From the NCBI GenBank assembly GCA_035379945.1, contig DAOSWG010000003.1, positions 1-64,000 of the forward strand: a stretch of DNA of 64,000 nt. Direction: 5' to 3'. Within the stretch, counting starts at the first letter, position 1. Each line of letters begins with the position of its first letter. The notes beneath the pieces are model-generated. The model was not told where the DNA came from. It was given only the letters and a program-made list of their open reading frames with translations, and did not search any database. A program made the translations under genes and the position numbers. The stretch comes from JAAYZB01 sp035379945 (GTDB lineage Bacteria > Bacillota_I > Bacilli_A > Izemoplasmatales > Hujiaoplasmataceae). This document shows, one piece after another, positions 36,159 through 43,791 of the stretch.

Positions 36159-37394
36159 TAAGTGTTTGACGATGGCGTAAGTCTTCTTGCCTTTTCGTAA
36201 AACGGTATACATCTTTCCGATAGCTTGGTTGGAATCTGCCATATAATAAGTGTCGGTGACTTTTTCACCGTTTATTGTGATGGCTCCCGATGTGACAAGT
36301 TCCCGTGCCTGACGCTTGGAAGAGGCCAATTGGCAGTTAACCAAAACATCATCAATTGTTTCCGTTTTATCAGTCTCGTATTTTATCAGGTTTTTGAACC
36401 CGATGCCGATCTCCTCGGCGTCCAGAGTGTGGATTTTACCGGTGAACAGAGCATCAGTGATCCTTTCTGCGCGGAGGCACTCGTTTTCGCCATGGACGAG
36501 TGTTGTGATCTGGCGGGCGAGTTCTTTCTGGGCCATACGCGTTTCCGGTTCCATTTTTACAGACAATTCGATTTTTTCTATCTCGTCCTTGGAGAGGAAA
36601 GTGTATTTTTTCAGATAGTTTATGGCATCGTCGTCGGCAGTGTTGATCCAGAACTGGTAAAACTCGTATGGAGATGTCTTTTCTTTGTCCAGCCATAAAG
36701 TGCCGGATTCGGTCTTGCCAAATTTTGTTCCGTCTGATTTCGTGACAAGCGGAAAAGTGAAACCATAAGCTTCGCTGTCGGCTCCATGGAGTTTTCTGAT
36801 CAGTTCGAGACCGGATGTGATGTTGCCCCACTGGTCCTGCCCGCCGATCTGGAGCTTGCAGCCATAACTAGCATACAAATGCTCGAAATCCCAAGCTTGG
36901 ATGATCTGATAGGCAAATTCCGTGAAGGAAAGCCCGTTTTCGATCCGCGATCTGACCGATTCCTTGTTAATCATGTACGATATGTTGAAATTCTTACCAA
37001 TATCGCGTAGAAACTCGATCGTATTCAGGGATGATATCCAGTCGTAATTGTTTACGACCTGGGCGTCAGGTAGCAACCTGATGATTTGTTTTCTGATTCC
37101 TTCGGCGTTATCCAAGGATGTTTGGATGGAAAGCAACTGCCTTTCCTGGTTTTTGAAACTCGGGTCGCCGATCAATCCGGTGCCACCGCCCAAAACAATG
37201 ATCGGATGATGTCCGTGGTTTTGCAGACGTTTGGCAACGAGACATGCCAAAAGATGTCCGATATGCAAACTGTCTGCCGTCGGGTCGATTCCGATATAAA
37301 ATGTCAATTTTTTTTCGTCGAGAATTTTTTCTAGATTCGGATCCGTCTGATCATAAGCCAGATCCCGCCATTTCAAATCACTAAATAAGCTCAT
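36156..37394 (-). CDS. tyrS: Tyrosyl-tRNA synthetase
   Basis: 412 residues. Class I signature DSLHIGHLLA, tyrosine pocket residues in YQIIQAWDFEHLY and GGQDQWGNI, KMSKS-like loop KFGKTESGTLW, and a C-terminal S4 RNA-binding domain (ASSKRQARELVTSGAITIN). It charges tRNA-Tyr. Preceded by a Tyr T-box. The neighbour CcpA-like gene matches the Bacillus ccpA/tyrS neighbourhood. Confidence 0.97.
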   Translation of the reverse strand: MSLFSDLKWRDLAYDQTDPNLEKILDEKKLTFYIGIDPTADSLHIGHLLACLVAKRLQNHGHHPIIVLGGGTGLIGDPSFKNQERQLLSIQTSLDNAEGIRKQIIRLLPDAQVVNNYDWISSLNTIEFLRDIGKNFNISYMINKESVRSRIENGLSFTEFAYQIIQAWDFEHLYASYGCKLQIGGQDQWGNITSGLELIRKLHGADSEAYGFTFPLVTKSDGTKFGKTESGTLWLDKEKTSPYEFYQFWINTADDDAINYLKKYTFLSKDEIEKIELSVKMEPETRMAQKELARQITTLVHGENECLRAERITDALFTGKIHTLDAEEIGIGFKNLIKYETDKTETIDDVLVNCQLASSKRQARELVTSGAITINGEKVTDTYYMADSNQAIGKMYTVLRKGKKTYAIVKHL

Positions 37395-37429
37395 TTTTTC
37401 ACAACCTCACCTATTAATATTTTCTATCA

Positions 37430-37628
37430 AAAAATAAAAATCGCCCTTTTTACAAAGGACGATCGATTAGACCGCGGTACCACCTTAATTCACCATTGGT
37501 GCGCTCGTAAGATAACGGATTACCCGTCTGTTCACACAGAAACTCATAAGTGTATTTCGGAATGGACCTGCCTTCGGTTCGCACCAACCACCGAATCTCT
37601 GAAGCTGCCGGTTTCATGCCTACTAAGC
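37430..37628 (-). promoter_or_regulatory. T-box riboswitch, tRNA-Tyr (specifier TAC), controlling tyrS
   Basis: Minus strand: stem I with GGTGGTTGGTGCGAACC, a specifier TAC (Tyr) in CGAAATACACTT, AAGGTGGTACCGCG T-box (around 37473-37486), and a terminator ATCGTCCTTT with AAAGGGCGAT followed by TTTTTATTTTTT. The leader begins right at the stop codon of the CcpA-like gene, so its promoter must lie within that coding region (a TATAAC is present about 10 nt before its stop), or it is read through. Confidence 0.93.
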
Positions 37629-38648
37629 TTATTCTTCGTTATATTTGGTTGTTTGTCTTTCCATGATGCTGTGGGGCAATACGTTGAATTTGACTTCAAC
37701 CGGCTCCCCGTCGATTTCCTTTTTAAGCAAAGCCATGGCTTTGGCTCCGATATCGATAATCGGAATATCGACACATGACAGTTTGGGACGGGTCAGGGAA
37801 GCGTATTTGGTATTTTGGAAGCCATAAACGGAAATGTCTTCCGGAACTCTCTTCTTTCTTTCGATGATCGAGTTGACAAACGAAACGGCGATCGAATCAC
37901 GGACCGCGATGGCTCCGTCAATCAACGTCGCGGGATTTTTGAAGAGTTCGGCGAAATGCACGGTATTGATCGTTATGTCGCCGCTCGTCCTCACAACTTT
38001 CGGTTGTAATCCGGCATCTTTGATTGCTTTCAGATAGCCTTCTTCTTTGAGGTCGTTAACCATATATTTTCTGGCTGTTGTCAATAAGTAGATGTTTTTC
38101 CGTCCTTCGTTGACGAGACGCATCGTCAGTTCGTATGACGCTTTGAAATAATCGATACAGACAGTGACGAGTTTGTTGTCATACGGATACAGGGTATTAG
38201 CCAAAACAATCGGAACTTTGTAATCGTCCTGAATCGAATTCAGGAGAGAATACTGTTCCTCGTTGATTTCATCGTTCAAATAGAGAATTCCGTCCACCTG
38301 GCTGGCAACCACTTCCTGCAAAGCTTCCGGTTCCTCGATTTTATCATCCTTGAGAACATATAAAAGCAGGGAATAATTATATTTGCGCGCTTCGACTGCG
38401 ATGCCGTTAAGCATCTCGGCAACCGATGCCCTGGACATGTCGGGAACGATCACACCGACGGTCGTGCTCTTCTTGCTGGCAAGTCCTTTGGCAAAAGCGT
38501 TCGGCTTGTATCCGAGTTCTTTGATTACGCGCAAAACCCTTTCTCTGGTCTCCGGTTTTACTTTTTGGGGATTGTTCAGCGTCCTTGATACGGTAGCCAA
38601 GGACACATTGGCCGCATAAGCAACATTGTAAATTGTGGCTTTGTTCAT
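37629..38648 (-). CDS. ccpA: LacI-family regulator, CcpA-like
   Basis: 339 residues. N-terminal LacI helix-turn-helix and hinge: TIYNVAYAANVSLATVSRTLN, then YKPNAFAKGLASKKSTTVGVIVPD, which is close to Bacillus CcpA. The periplasmic-binding-like core ends with PKLSCVDIPIIDIGAKAM and LPHSIMERQTTK, also CcpA-like. CcpA binds cre sites with HPr-Ser46-P and controls carbon use. The HPr-contact residues cannot be checked by eye, so another LacI paralogue is possible. The promoter contains a matching operator, suggesting autoregulation. Confidence 0.72.
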   Translation of the reverse strand: MNKATIYNVAYAANVSLATVSRTLNNPQKVKPETRERVLRVIKELGYKPNAFAKGLASKKSTTVGVIVPDMSRASVAEMLNGIAVEARKYNYSLLLYVLKDDKIEEPEALQEVVASQVDGILYLNDEINEEQYSLLNSIQDDYKVPIVLANTLYPYDNKLVTVCIDYFKASYELTMRLVNEGRKNIYLLTTARKYMVNDLKEEGYLKAIKDAGLQPKVVRTSGDITINTVHFAELFKNPATLIDGAIAVRDSIAVSFVNSIIERKKRVPEDISVYGFQNTKYASLTRPKLSCVDIPIIDIGAKAMALLKKEIDGEPVEVKFNVLPHSIMERQTTKYNEE

Positions 38649-38683
38649 GTTATCGCCCCGATTCTGGCTATTTTCCTTTTTTT

Positions 38684-38712
38684 ATTTTACCATTTATGAA
38701 AGCGTCTTTCAA
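38684..38712 (-). promoter_or_regulatory. Promoter and LacI-type operator of the CcpA-like gene
   Basis: Minus strand TTGAAA (38707-38712), 17 bp, TAAAAT (38684-38689). A palindrome TGAAAGACGCTTTCA (38697-38711) with perfect 6-bp arms covers the -35 box and half the spacer. It looks like a cre/LacI-type site with one extra central base. Confidence 0.65.
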
Positions 38713-38756
38713 TGGCTTTAAAACAAAATGTAAAAATTTTCATAAAGTTAGCCTTA

Positions 38757-38790
38757 TACGAAAAAAAGCAACCGGTAGGCTGCTTTTTTC
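38757..38790 (-). terminator. rplS terminator
   Basis: Minus strand AAGCAGCC (38778-38785), loop TACC, GGTTGCTT (38766-38773, one G-U pair), followed by TTTTT. Ends the rimM-trmD-rplS set. Confidence 0.8.
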
Positions 38791-38798
38791 TGAGGTTT

Positions 38799-39146
38799 TT
38801 AGCGTTTTTCTTTGATTCTGGACGCCTTGGCGGAAAGTCCGCGGATATAGCCGAGATGCGCTCTCCTGACTTTTCCCTGACGAACTACCTCGATCTTGTC
38901 GATAACCGGCGAATGCAATGGGAATGTACGTTCGACACCGATACCGTAGGAAATTTTCCTTACTGTGAAAGTTTCGCTGACTCCGCCGCCTTGCTTTTTG
39001 ATGCATAGGCCTTCGAAGACTTGGATTCTTTCACGGTTTCCTTCCTTGATTTTGACCGACACTTTCAAAGTGTCTCCGGGACGGAACGACGGGATGTCAT
39101 CGCGAATGAATTCGCTTGTTACCATGTTGATGATCTGCTGCGACAT
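38799..39146 (-). CDS. rplS: 50S ribosomal protein L19
   Basis: 115 residues from the ATG at 39146 (MSQQIINMVTSEFIRDDIP), the normal L19 start and length; conserved FRPGDTLKVSVKIKEGNRERIQ and RRAHLGYIRGLSAKASRI. It sits at the subunit interface of the 50S. A longer reading frame upstream is the untranslated leader. AAGGAG lies 10 nt before the ATG. It has its own promoter in addition to possible read-through from trmD. Confidence 0.96.
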   Translation of the reverse strand: MSQQIINMVTSEFIRDDIPSFRPGDTLKVSVKIKEGNRERIQVFEGLCIKKQGGGVSETFTVRKISYGIGVERTFPLHSPVIDKIEVVRQGKVRRAHLGYIRGLSAKASRIKEKR

Positions 39147-39235
39147 AATAGGCCAACTCCTTTTCTCTTGTCCAAGTTCATGGCCTGTTGCCAGCGGAAC
39201 TAAGAGCATGTGATTCTCATTCTTACAGCGAAAAT
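39147..39235 (-). promoter_or_regulatory. Structured rplS leader, possibly the L19 autoregulatory leader
   Basis: About 85 nt between the rplS transcription start and the ATG, with short hairpins (TAAGA...TCTTA and CTTGGACAAG) before the ribosome-binding site. Bacillota L19 messages carry a leader element thought to be bound by L19. The resemblance is by position and length; I could not fold or align it. Confidence 0.4.
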
Positions 39236-39236
39236 C

Positions 39237-39264
39237 ATTATAACATAACTCGCTTGGTAAATCA
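39237..39264 (-). promoter_or_regulatory. rplS promoter
   Basis: Minus strand TTGATT (39259-39264), 16 bp, TATAAT (39237-39242), overlapping the stop codon of trmD. Confidence 0.7.
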
Positions 39265-39948
39265 ATCTTTTTTGTTTGGCTTTTTGACGAGATCGGGCCG
39301 TCTTTCAAGCGTTCTCTTCAAGGCTTGTTCGCGACGCCATTTCTCGATTTCAGCGTGGTTTCCGCTTACGAGGACTTCCGGCACAAACTGGCCCATGAAG
39401 TCGTATGGTCTCGTATATTGCGGATACTCCAGTAACCCGGTGAAAAACGAATCGTCGCGGTATGATTCTTCTTTTCCCAAAGCGCCCGGAAGAAGTCTTA
39501 CGATGCTATCGATTAAAATCATCGCCGGCACTTCTCCTCCGGTCAGGACATAATCTCCCACCGATATTTCCATATCGACAAGATCGCGGATTCTTTCATC
39601 AAATCCTTCGTAATGTCCGCATATGAGAATAAGATGTTCGTAACTGGACAGTTCTATTGCTTTGGTCTGATTGTATGTTTCTCCTTGCGGTGTCAGCAAT
39701 ATCTTCAATGCTTTCTCATAGCCGTCAATATTGACAAGTGCCCGGTATATCGGTTCGACAGAAAGCACCATGCCGGCTCCGCCGCCGTAAGGGCTGTCGT
39801 CAACCTGCATATGTTTGTTGGTGGAAAAAGCCCGGAAGTTGATCAGTTCGATATCGACGATTCCGGCTTTTTGCGCTCTTCCGATGATGGATTCAGAAAG
39901 AAAACAACCAAATATATCGGGAAACAAAGTCAAGACGGAGATTTTCAT
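39262..39948 (-). CDS. trmD: tRNA (guanine-N1-)-methyltransferase TrmD
   Basis: 228 residues. The trefoil-knot SPOUT fold with DDSPYGGGAGMVLS near the N-terminus and LICGHYEGFDERIRDLVDMEISVGDYVLTGGEVPA in the knot (positions about 109-143). It makes m1G37 in tRNA and prevents frameshifts. Overlaps rimM by 4 bp. Confidence 0.97.
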   Translation of the reverse strand: MKISVLTLFPDIFGCFLSESIIGRAQKAGIVDIELINFRAFSTNKHMQVDDSPYGGGAGMVLSVEPIYRALVNIDGYEKALKILLTPQGETYNQTKAIELSSYEHLILICGHYEGFDERIRDLVDMEISVGDYVLTGGEVPAMILIDSIVRLLPGALGKEESYRDDSFFTGLLEYPQYTRPYDFMGQFVPEVLVSGNHAEIEKWRREQALKRTLERRPDLVKKPNKKD

Positions 39949-40448
39949 AAGAGCCCCTCCATGTCGACGATTTCGATTATCTTGGCATTCAAATCAACTT
40001 TGATGACAAACTCATCCCTGAATGGAACCAAAGATATCTTGCCTTCACTTCCTGTTATTTCAAGATAGTCTCCCTGGGGCAATTCCCTGATTCCTTTGAC
40101 ATTCCCTTTTTTAGTTCCATTTTGCATGACAAGAAGACCTATAATGTCGTCAGCGTGAAATTCGTTCTCACCGAGAGCTAGATCGTCTTCGTCTTCGACA
40201 AAGATATCCGATCCCTTGAATGACTCCACGTCGTTTATGTCGTCATATCCTTCGAGTTTCAATAAGAGCATGTTTTTAAATAAGCGATTACTTTCGACCT
40301 TGACTGAAAAATCTTCTTTTCCTTGACGGATCAAAAGCGTTTTTCCGAAAGCGAAACGATTTTCCGCAAAGTCAGTCATGACAACTACTTTGAGTTCGCC
40401 TTTCAGGCCCCGGGTATTGACGATTTTTCCTATTTTGATCAGATCCAA
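39945..40448 (-). CDS. rimM: 16S rRNA processing protein RimM (TTG start)
   Basis: 167 residues: KIGKIVNTRGLKGELKVVV at the start, then a PRC-barrel C-terminal half (DIIGLLVMQNGTKKGNVKGI, VPFRDEFVIKVDL). It helps mature the 30S head, next to S19. Starts with TTG at 40448, with GGAGA 7 nt upstream; an ATG between them is out of frame. First of rimM-trmD-rplS, the standard order without rpsP here. Confidence 0.93.
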   Translation of the reverse strand: MDLIKIGKIVNTRGLKGELKVVVMTDFAENRFAFGKTLLIRQGKEDFSVKVESNRLFKNMLLLKLEGYDDINDVESFKGSDIFVEDEDDLALGENEFHADDIIGLLVMQNGTKKGNVKGIRELPQGDYLEITGSEGKISLVPFRDEFVIKVDLNAKIIEIVDMEGLL

Positions 40449-40478
40449 AAGACATTCTCCTTCTTCGGGAAAATTGAT

Positions 40479-41687
40479 TTATCCCCTGACTGTTATCTCG
40501 CCGGTTTTTCTTAATATTGTTTTGGTCACAACCGGTCCGGATAGTTCATATACGAGAGTGGCAGCCAGCACTATGGCACGGATCTGGGAACCCATATCGG
40601 CATCCAAGATCTGCGTGGCCACCAAGCTGAGACCGATGGCTACCCCGGCCTGCGGCAACAGGGCAAAGCCAAGATAATTGGCTATTTTAGGCTCTGCTTT
40701 GGAAATTCTGGCTCCGAACCAGGCTCCAAAGAACTTCCCAAAAACCCGCATCAGAGTATAGACAATTCCGATCACGCCGACGACAAGCAACACCGACAAT
40801 TTCAGTTCGGCTCCGCTTAATACGAAGAACATGATGAAAATCGGCGGGGTGATGAAATACACCAAATTGTTGACCTCGTCGTATTTCTTGCTGAAGTTGG
40901 CAAATATTGCTCCGAGAGCCATACAAGCCAAAATGGTTGATCCGTTCACCAGATCCGCCAGATAGATCGTCACGAAGATCATGGTCACGACCAGGCTGAT
41001 GCGATTGCCGCGTCCGGTAAACCACAGACATGCGTATGTAAGCAAGAACCCCATGGCGGCTCCGATTCCTAACGAAAAGAAAATTTCCTTGAGCGGATTC
41101 AAAATCTGAATGATCAGGGAAGCCCCGGCTGTGGACGGTCCGATGGCATTTGCCACGGCAACGCAGATACCGAACAACATTACCGCCACCGAATCATCGA
41201 GAGCGACAACGCCCAAAATGGTGTCGGTAAGCGACCCCTTTGCTTTATATTGTTTCACCACCATCAGGGTGGCCGCCGGATCGGTCGCAGCCGCAACAGC
41301 CGACAGGATCAGGGAAAAACGGATGCTGGTGATGTCAAGTTGCTTGGTGATGGCGAAATACAAGATCAGACCGGCAAAAACAAACAAGACACCGAAAGAA
41401 GCCTCCATGATGGCGATGATAATCGGTTTGGCTCCGACTTTCTTGAAATAAGATACTTTGAATTCATCGCCGATGGTAAAGGCGATGAATCCCAAAGCCA
41501 CCATCGACACCAAATCAAGGCTTTCGGTATAGGATTCCTTTATTATATTCAATAGACTCGGACCGATCAAAAGACCGCCGATCAAATAACCGGTCACATT
41601 AGGCAAATGGGCTATTTTAGCCAATTTGCCGAACAAAAGACCGGTCGCAATCATTATGCCCGCATAAAATAATATCGTCAAATCCAT
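40479..41687 (-). CDS. Cation:proton antiporter (CPA family)
   Basis: 402 residues with about 12 membrane segments. Typical features: LPNVTGYLIGGLLIGPSLL in the second segment, an ATDPAATLMVVKQ motif with the transport Asp, and LDDSVAVMLFG. It exchanges Na+ or K+ for protons across the membrane. The ion cannot be told. No C-terminal TrkA-N domain. It follows a PII-like gene by 13 bp; the pair is probably regulator plus transporter. Confidence 0.88.
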   Translation of the reverse strand: MDLTILFYAGIMIATGLLFGKLAKIAHLPNVTGYLIGGLLIGPSLLNIIKESYTESLDLVSMVALGFIAFTIGDEFKVSYFKKVGAKPIIIAIMEASFGVLFVFAGLILYFAITKQLDITSIRFSLILSAVAAATDPAATLMVVKQYKAKGSLTDTILGVVALDDSVAVMLFGICVAVANAIGPSTAGASLIIQILNPLKEIFFSLGIGAAMGFLLTYACLWFTGRGNRISLVVTMIFVTIYLADLVNGSTILACMALGAIFANFSKKYDEVNNLVYFITPPIFIMFFVLSGAELKLSVLLVVGVIGIVYTLMRVFGKFFGAWFGARISKAEPKIANYLGFALLPQAGVAIGLSLVATQILDADMGSQIRAIVLAATLVYELSGPVVTKTILRKTGEITVRG

Positions 41688-41700
41688 AATTTCATATCAC

Positions 41701-42036
41701 CTAGCACTTATACCCTTTGACATTTTCGATCGGAACCGTGAAAGCAATACCTGTGTTGGGTTGACTGAGGTCGCCGATGGAATCGTTTATCACCTGATAA
41801 ACGGTTTCCACCTGTCCGTCTTCGACAACCATCATGATTACTTCCGATTCAACACGCGGATTGTCAAACAGGGCTTTCAGAGAACCGATAAATTTCATAT
41901 CATCGTTTTCGATGAGTTTTCTTGCCATTCCCGAACTGCTGATAATGGTAGCCCCATGGATGCCGTTTTCCTTGAGACTGTGAAGAAACTCGTCCAACTT
42001 GGTGACATCATTCAGGACAAAAAAGACCAACTTCAT
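41701..42036 (-). CDS. PII-like small regulatory protein, partner of the antiporter
   Basis: 111 residues beginning MKLVFFVLNDVTKLDEFLHSL, then GIHGATIISSSGMARKL and ESEVIMMVVEDGQVETVYQVIND. The beta-alpha-beta plan, length and the strand-loop-strand order fit the PII superfamily, but the canonical T-loop tyrosine and B-loop are not seen. PII-like proteins next to carriers usually sense a nucleotide and gate the transporter. That role is inferred here from the 13-bp spacing to the antiporter. Confidence 0.65.
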   Translation of the reverse strand: MKLVFFVLNDVTKLDEFLHSLKENGIHGATIISSSGMARKLIENDDMKFIGSLKALFDNPRVESEVIMMVVEDGQVETVYQVINDSIGDLSQPNTGIAFTVPIENVKGYKC

Positions 42037-42105
42037 ATATTTCTACCTCTCTTTACATACCGGTTTGTATTATACACCCCAGAGGGCGAAAAGGCAAATG
42101 CTATC

Positions 42106-42921
42106 TCACTTGGAAAATGGGAAAAAAGCTGCTAAAAAAGTTGGAAATCTGAATTGCCAAAACAGTTCAGTATGAGTAGCTTTTTTGTCAATTACATGAA
42201 TTAGCCCGTCTTCATGGATTTTCTTGTTTTTCAATAACTTTTGCAGTTTTTTCGTATCTCTCAAAACCGTAAATGCGGCAAACGGCGTCTCTTTTGCGCC
42301 CATATCATGATATATGCAGGTATCTGGCGGTAAATCGGTTTTTTCCAACAAACGGAAAAGAGAATTGCCCACGACATGGATGGCGGGAGAAAATATCCCT
42401 GCTTTTCCGTACACATCTGGATAACGGCACAACATGTATAAAGATATGTTGCCTCCACATGAACTACCTGCCACACCTGTATTCAAACGATCCGGAAGGG
42501 TACGGTAATGCGAATCAACAAACGGTTTGACAATCTTTGTCACGAAGCCGGCATAAATATCTCCTTCCGGTTCGTTTTTTTCCTCCGGCATTTCCTTATC
42601 TAGGCGTTTTCTCATCCATGGCGACAAACTGTCAGAATATTCCAGGATCCGCATTTTCGGGTCATTGTCAATTCCCACTATGATTATCCTTCTCGCCAGT
42701 TTGTTATTGAAAAGTCTTTCCGCTGTTTGGCAAACATCCCAGGAATAACCACTAAAAGGGGCCGGATCGACAAGATTCTGACCGTCATGCATATAAAGAA
42801 CCGGATAGCGTTCTTCGGAATAATCGTAATCTACTGGCAAAAAAACCCGGATTCTCTTATTCCTGCCACCCAGTTCTTTTATCTCGAAGTCATGGATCAT
42901 CGTGTTTTGCTTCGTGTCCAT
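42106..42921 (-). CDS. Alpha/beta-hydrolase, putative esterase
   Basis: 271 residues, no signal peptide. Esterase-D/feruloyl-esterase-like style: YPVLYMHDGQNLVDP, a nucleophile elbow GSSCGG (Ser nucleophile in VAGSSCGGNISLYM), IVGIDNDPKMRILEY and a C-terminal His in ATHTELFW. Substrate unknown; members hydrolyse ester bonds of small acyl compounds, siderophores or S-formylglutathione. Six bp after the YhhN gene, so probably cotranscribed. Confidence 0.8.
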   Translation of the reverse strand: MDTKQNTMIHDFEIKELGGRNKRIRVFLPVDYDYSEERYPVLYMHDGQNLVDPAPFSGYSWDVCQTAERLFNNKLARRIIIVGIDNDPKMRILEYSDSLSPWMRKRLDKEMPEEKNEPEGDIYAGFVTKIVKPFVDSHYRTLPDRLNTGVAGSSCGGNISLYMLCRYPDVYGKAGIFSPAIHVVGNSLFRLLEKTDLPPDTCIYHDMGAKETPFAAFTVLRDTKKLQKLLKNKKIHEDGLIHVIDKKATHTELFWQFRFPTFLAAFFPFSK

Positions 42922-42927
42922 ATCCGA

Positions 42928-43650
42928 TTATGCGAACAAGAAGGCCAGAGCGAGAAGAATCTGAGCAGAATAATATGTCATCAGATTCAAAGCGACAAAA
43001 CTTTTCGGATGATCTTTTTTAAAATAGATTTCCGAAAGAATCAGGTCGGAAATACCAAACAGAATCGCCCCGATCATGATAATAACGGAAAAAGTATTGA
43101 AATTATTTTGAACGGCATTGGCGAATGATTGTCCGATCATTAGGAAAATCATGAACGAATAGGCAATAGTGGGAAAAAGCACTTTGCCGAAATTGAATTT
43201 AAGAACCTTTATGGCCACAAAGAAAATTGCGGTTGTCATAATGGCGGTGAAAACAAACGGATAAACCGACCAGTCCGACAAGTGTAACAGAGCAAAATAG
43301 TAAAAAACATGTCCGGATGCAAAAGCGATGGTTCCCGAAAGAATGATGCTTTCATTTTCTTCTCGCGGACGAAGCGGTCTCAAAGCAAGCAATATGTCTC
43401 CGATCAATCCGGCGATCAAAGCCAAAGTGAAAAGAATTGCGGCCGGTTGGAAAACAATAAAATCAGCTCCAAGGTAATGGGGGGATTCTACCCACACCAT
43501 CTTTTCATAGATTACGACGGCAAACAGAAAAATAAAACAAAAGCTTGCCAGCGTTTTGCTAAAAAGCGCGATTAGCGGATTATTGTGGTACTCGGAATAA
43601 ATATAAAGTCCGGCCACAACAACGGCTACGCCAAGCAAAAACCAAATCAT
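42928..43650 (-). CDS. YhhN family membrane protein (lysoplasmalogenase-like)
   Basis: 240 residues, about eight hydrophobic segments, with LIAGLIGDILLAL and ILFGISDLILSE, the two acidic membrane motifs of the YhhN family (TMEM86 homologues). Characterised members cleave the vinyl ether of lysoplasmalogens. Anaerobic Bacillota can contain plasmalogens, so that role is plausible but not shown. The ATG at 43650 is chosen (AAGGGGG 8 nt upstream); an ATG six codons earlier lies inside this Shine-Dalgarno context. Confidence 0.82.
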   Translation of the reverse strand: MIWFLLGVAVVVAGLYIYSEYHNNPLIALFSKTLASFCFIFLFAVVIYEKMVWVESPHYLGADFIVFQPAAILFTLALIAGLIGDILLALRPLRPREENESIILSGTIAFASGHVFYYFALLHLSDWSVYPFVFTAIMTTAIFFVAIKVLKFNFGKVLFPTIAYSFMIFLMIGQSFANAVQNNFNTFSVIIMIGAILFGISDLILSEIYFKKDHPKSFVALNLMTYYSAQILLALAFLFA

Positions 43651-43759
43651 TTGATTTTCCCCCTTCATTTAAGGTGATTTCATTATAATTATACATTGTA
43701 TGAAGGACATTTTATAGGTCCAAACCCAAAAAAGAATATCTTTTCGCATATTATTCGGA

Positions 43760-43765
43760 TATAAT
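43760..43765 (+). promoter_or_regulatory. -10 element of the EEP-fold gene
   Basis: TATAAT; start of transcription near 43772, ten nt before the GGGGGGAG ribosome-binding site. This argues against the earlier GTG at 43774 as translation start. Confidence 0.55.
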
Positions 43766-43791
43766 AGGGGTAAGTGAATGGGGGGAGTCTA

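Noticed and set aside
39147..39308. 54-residue N-terminal extension of L19
   Set aside because: It crosses the rplS promoter and leader; normal L19 begins at 39146.
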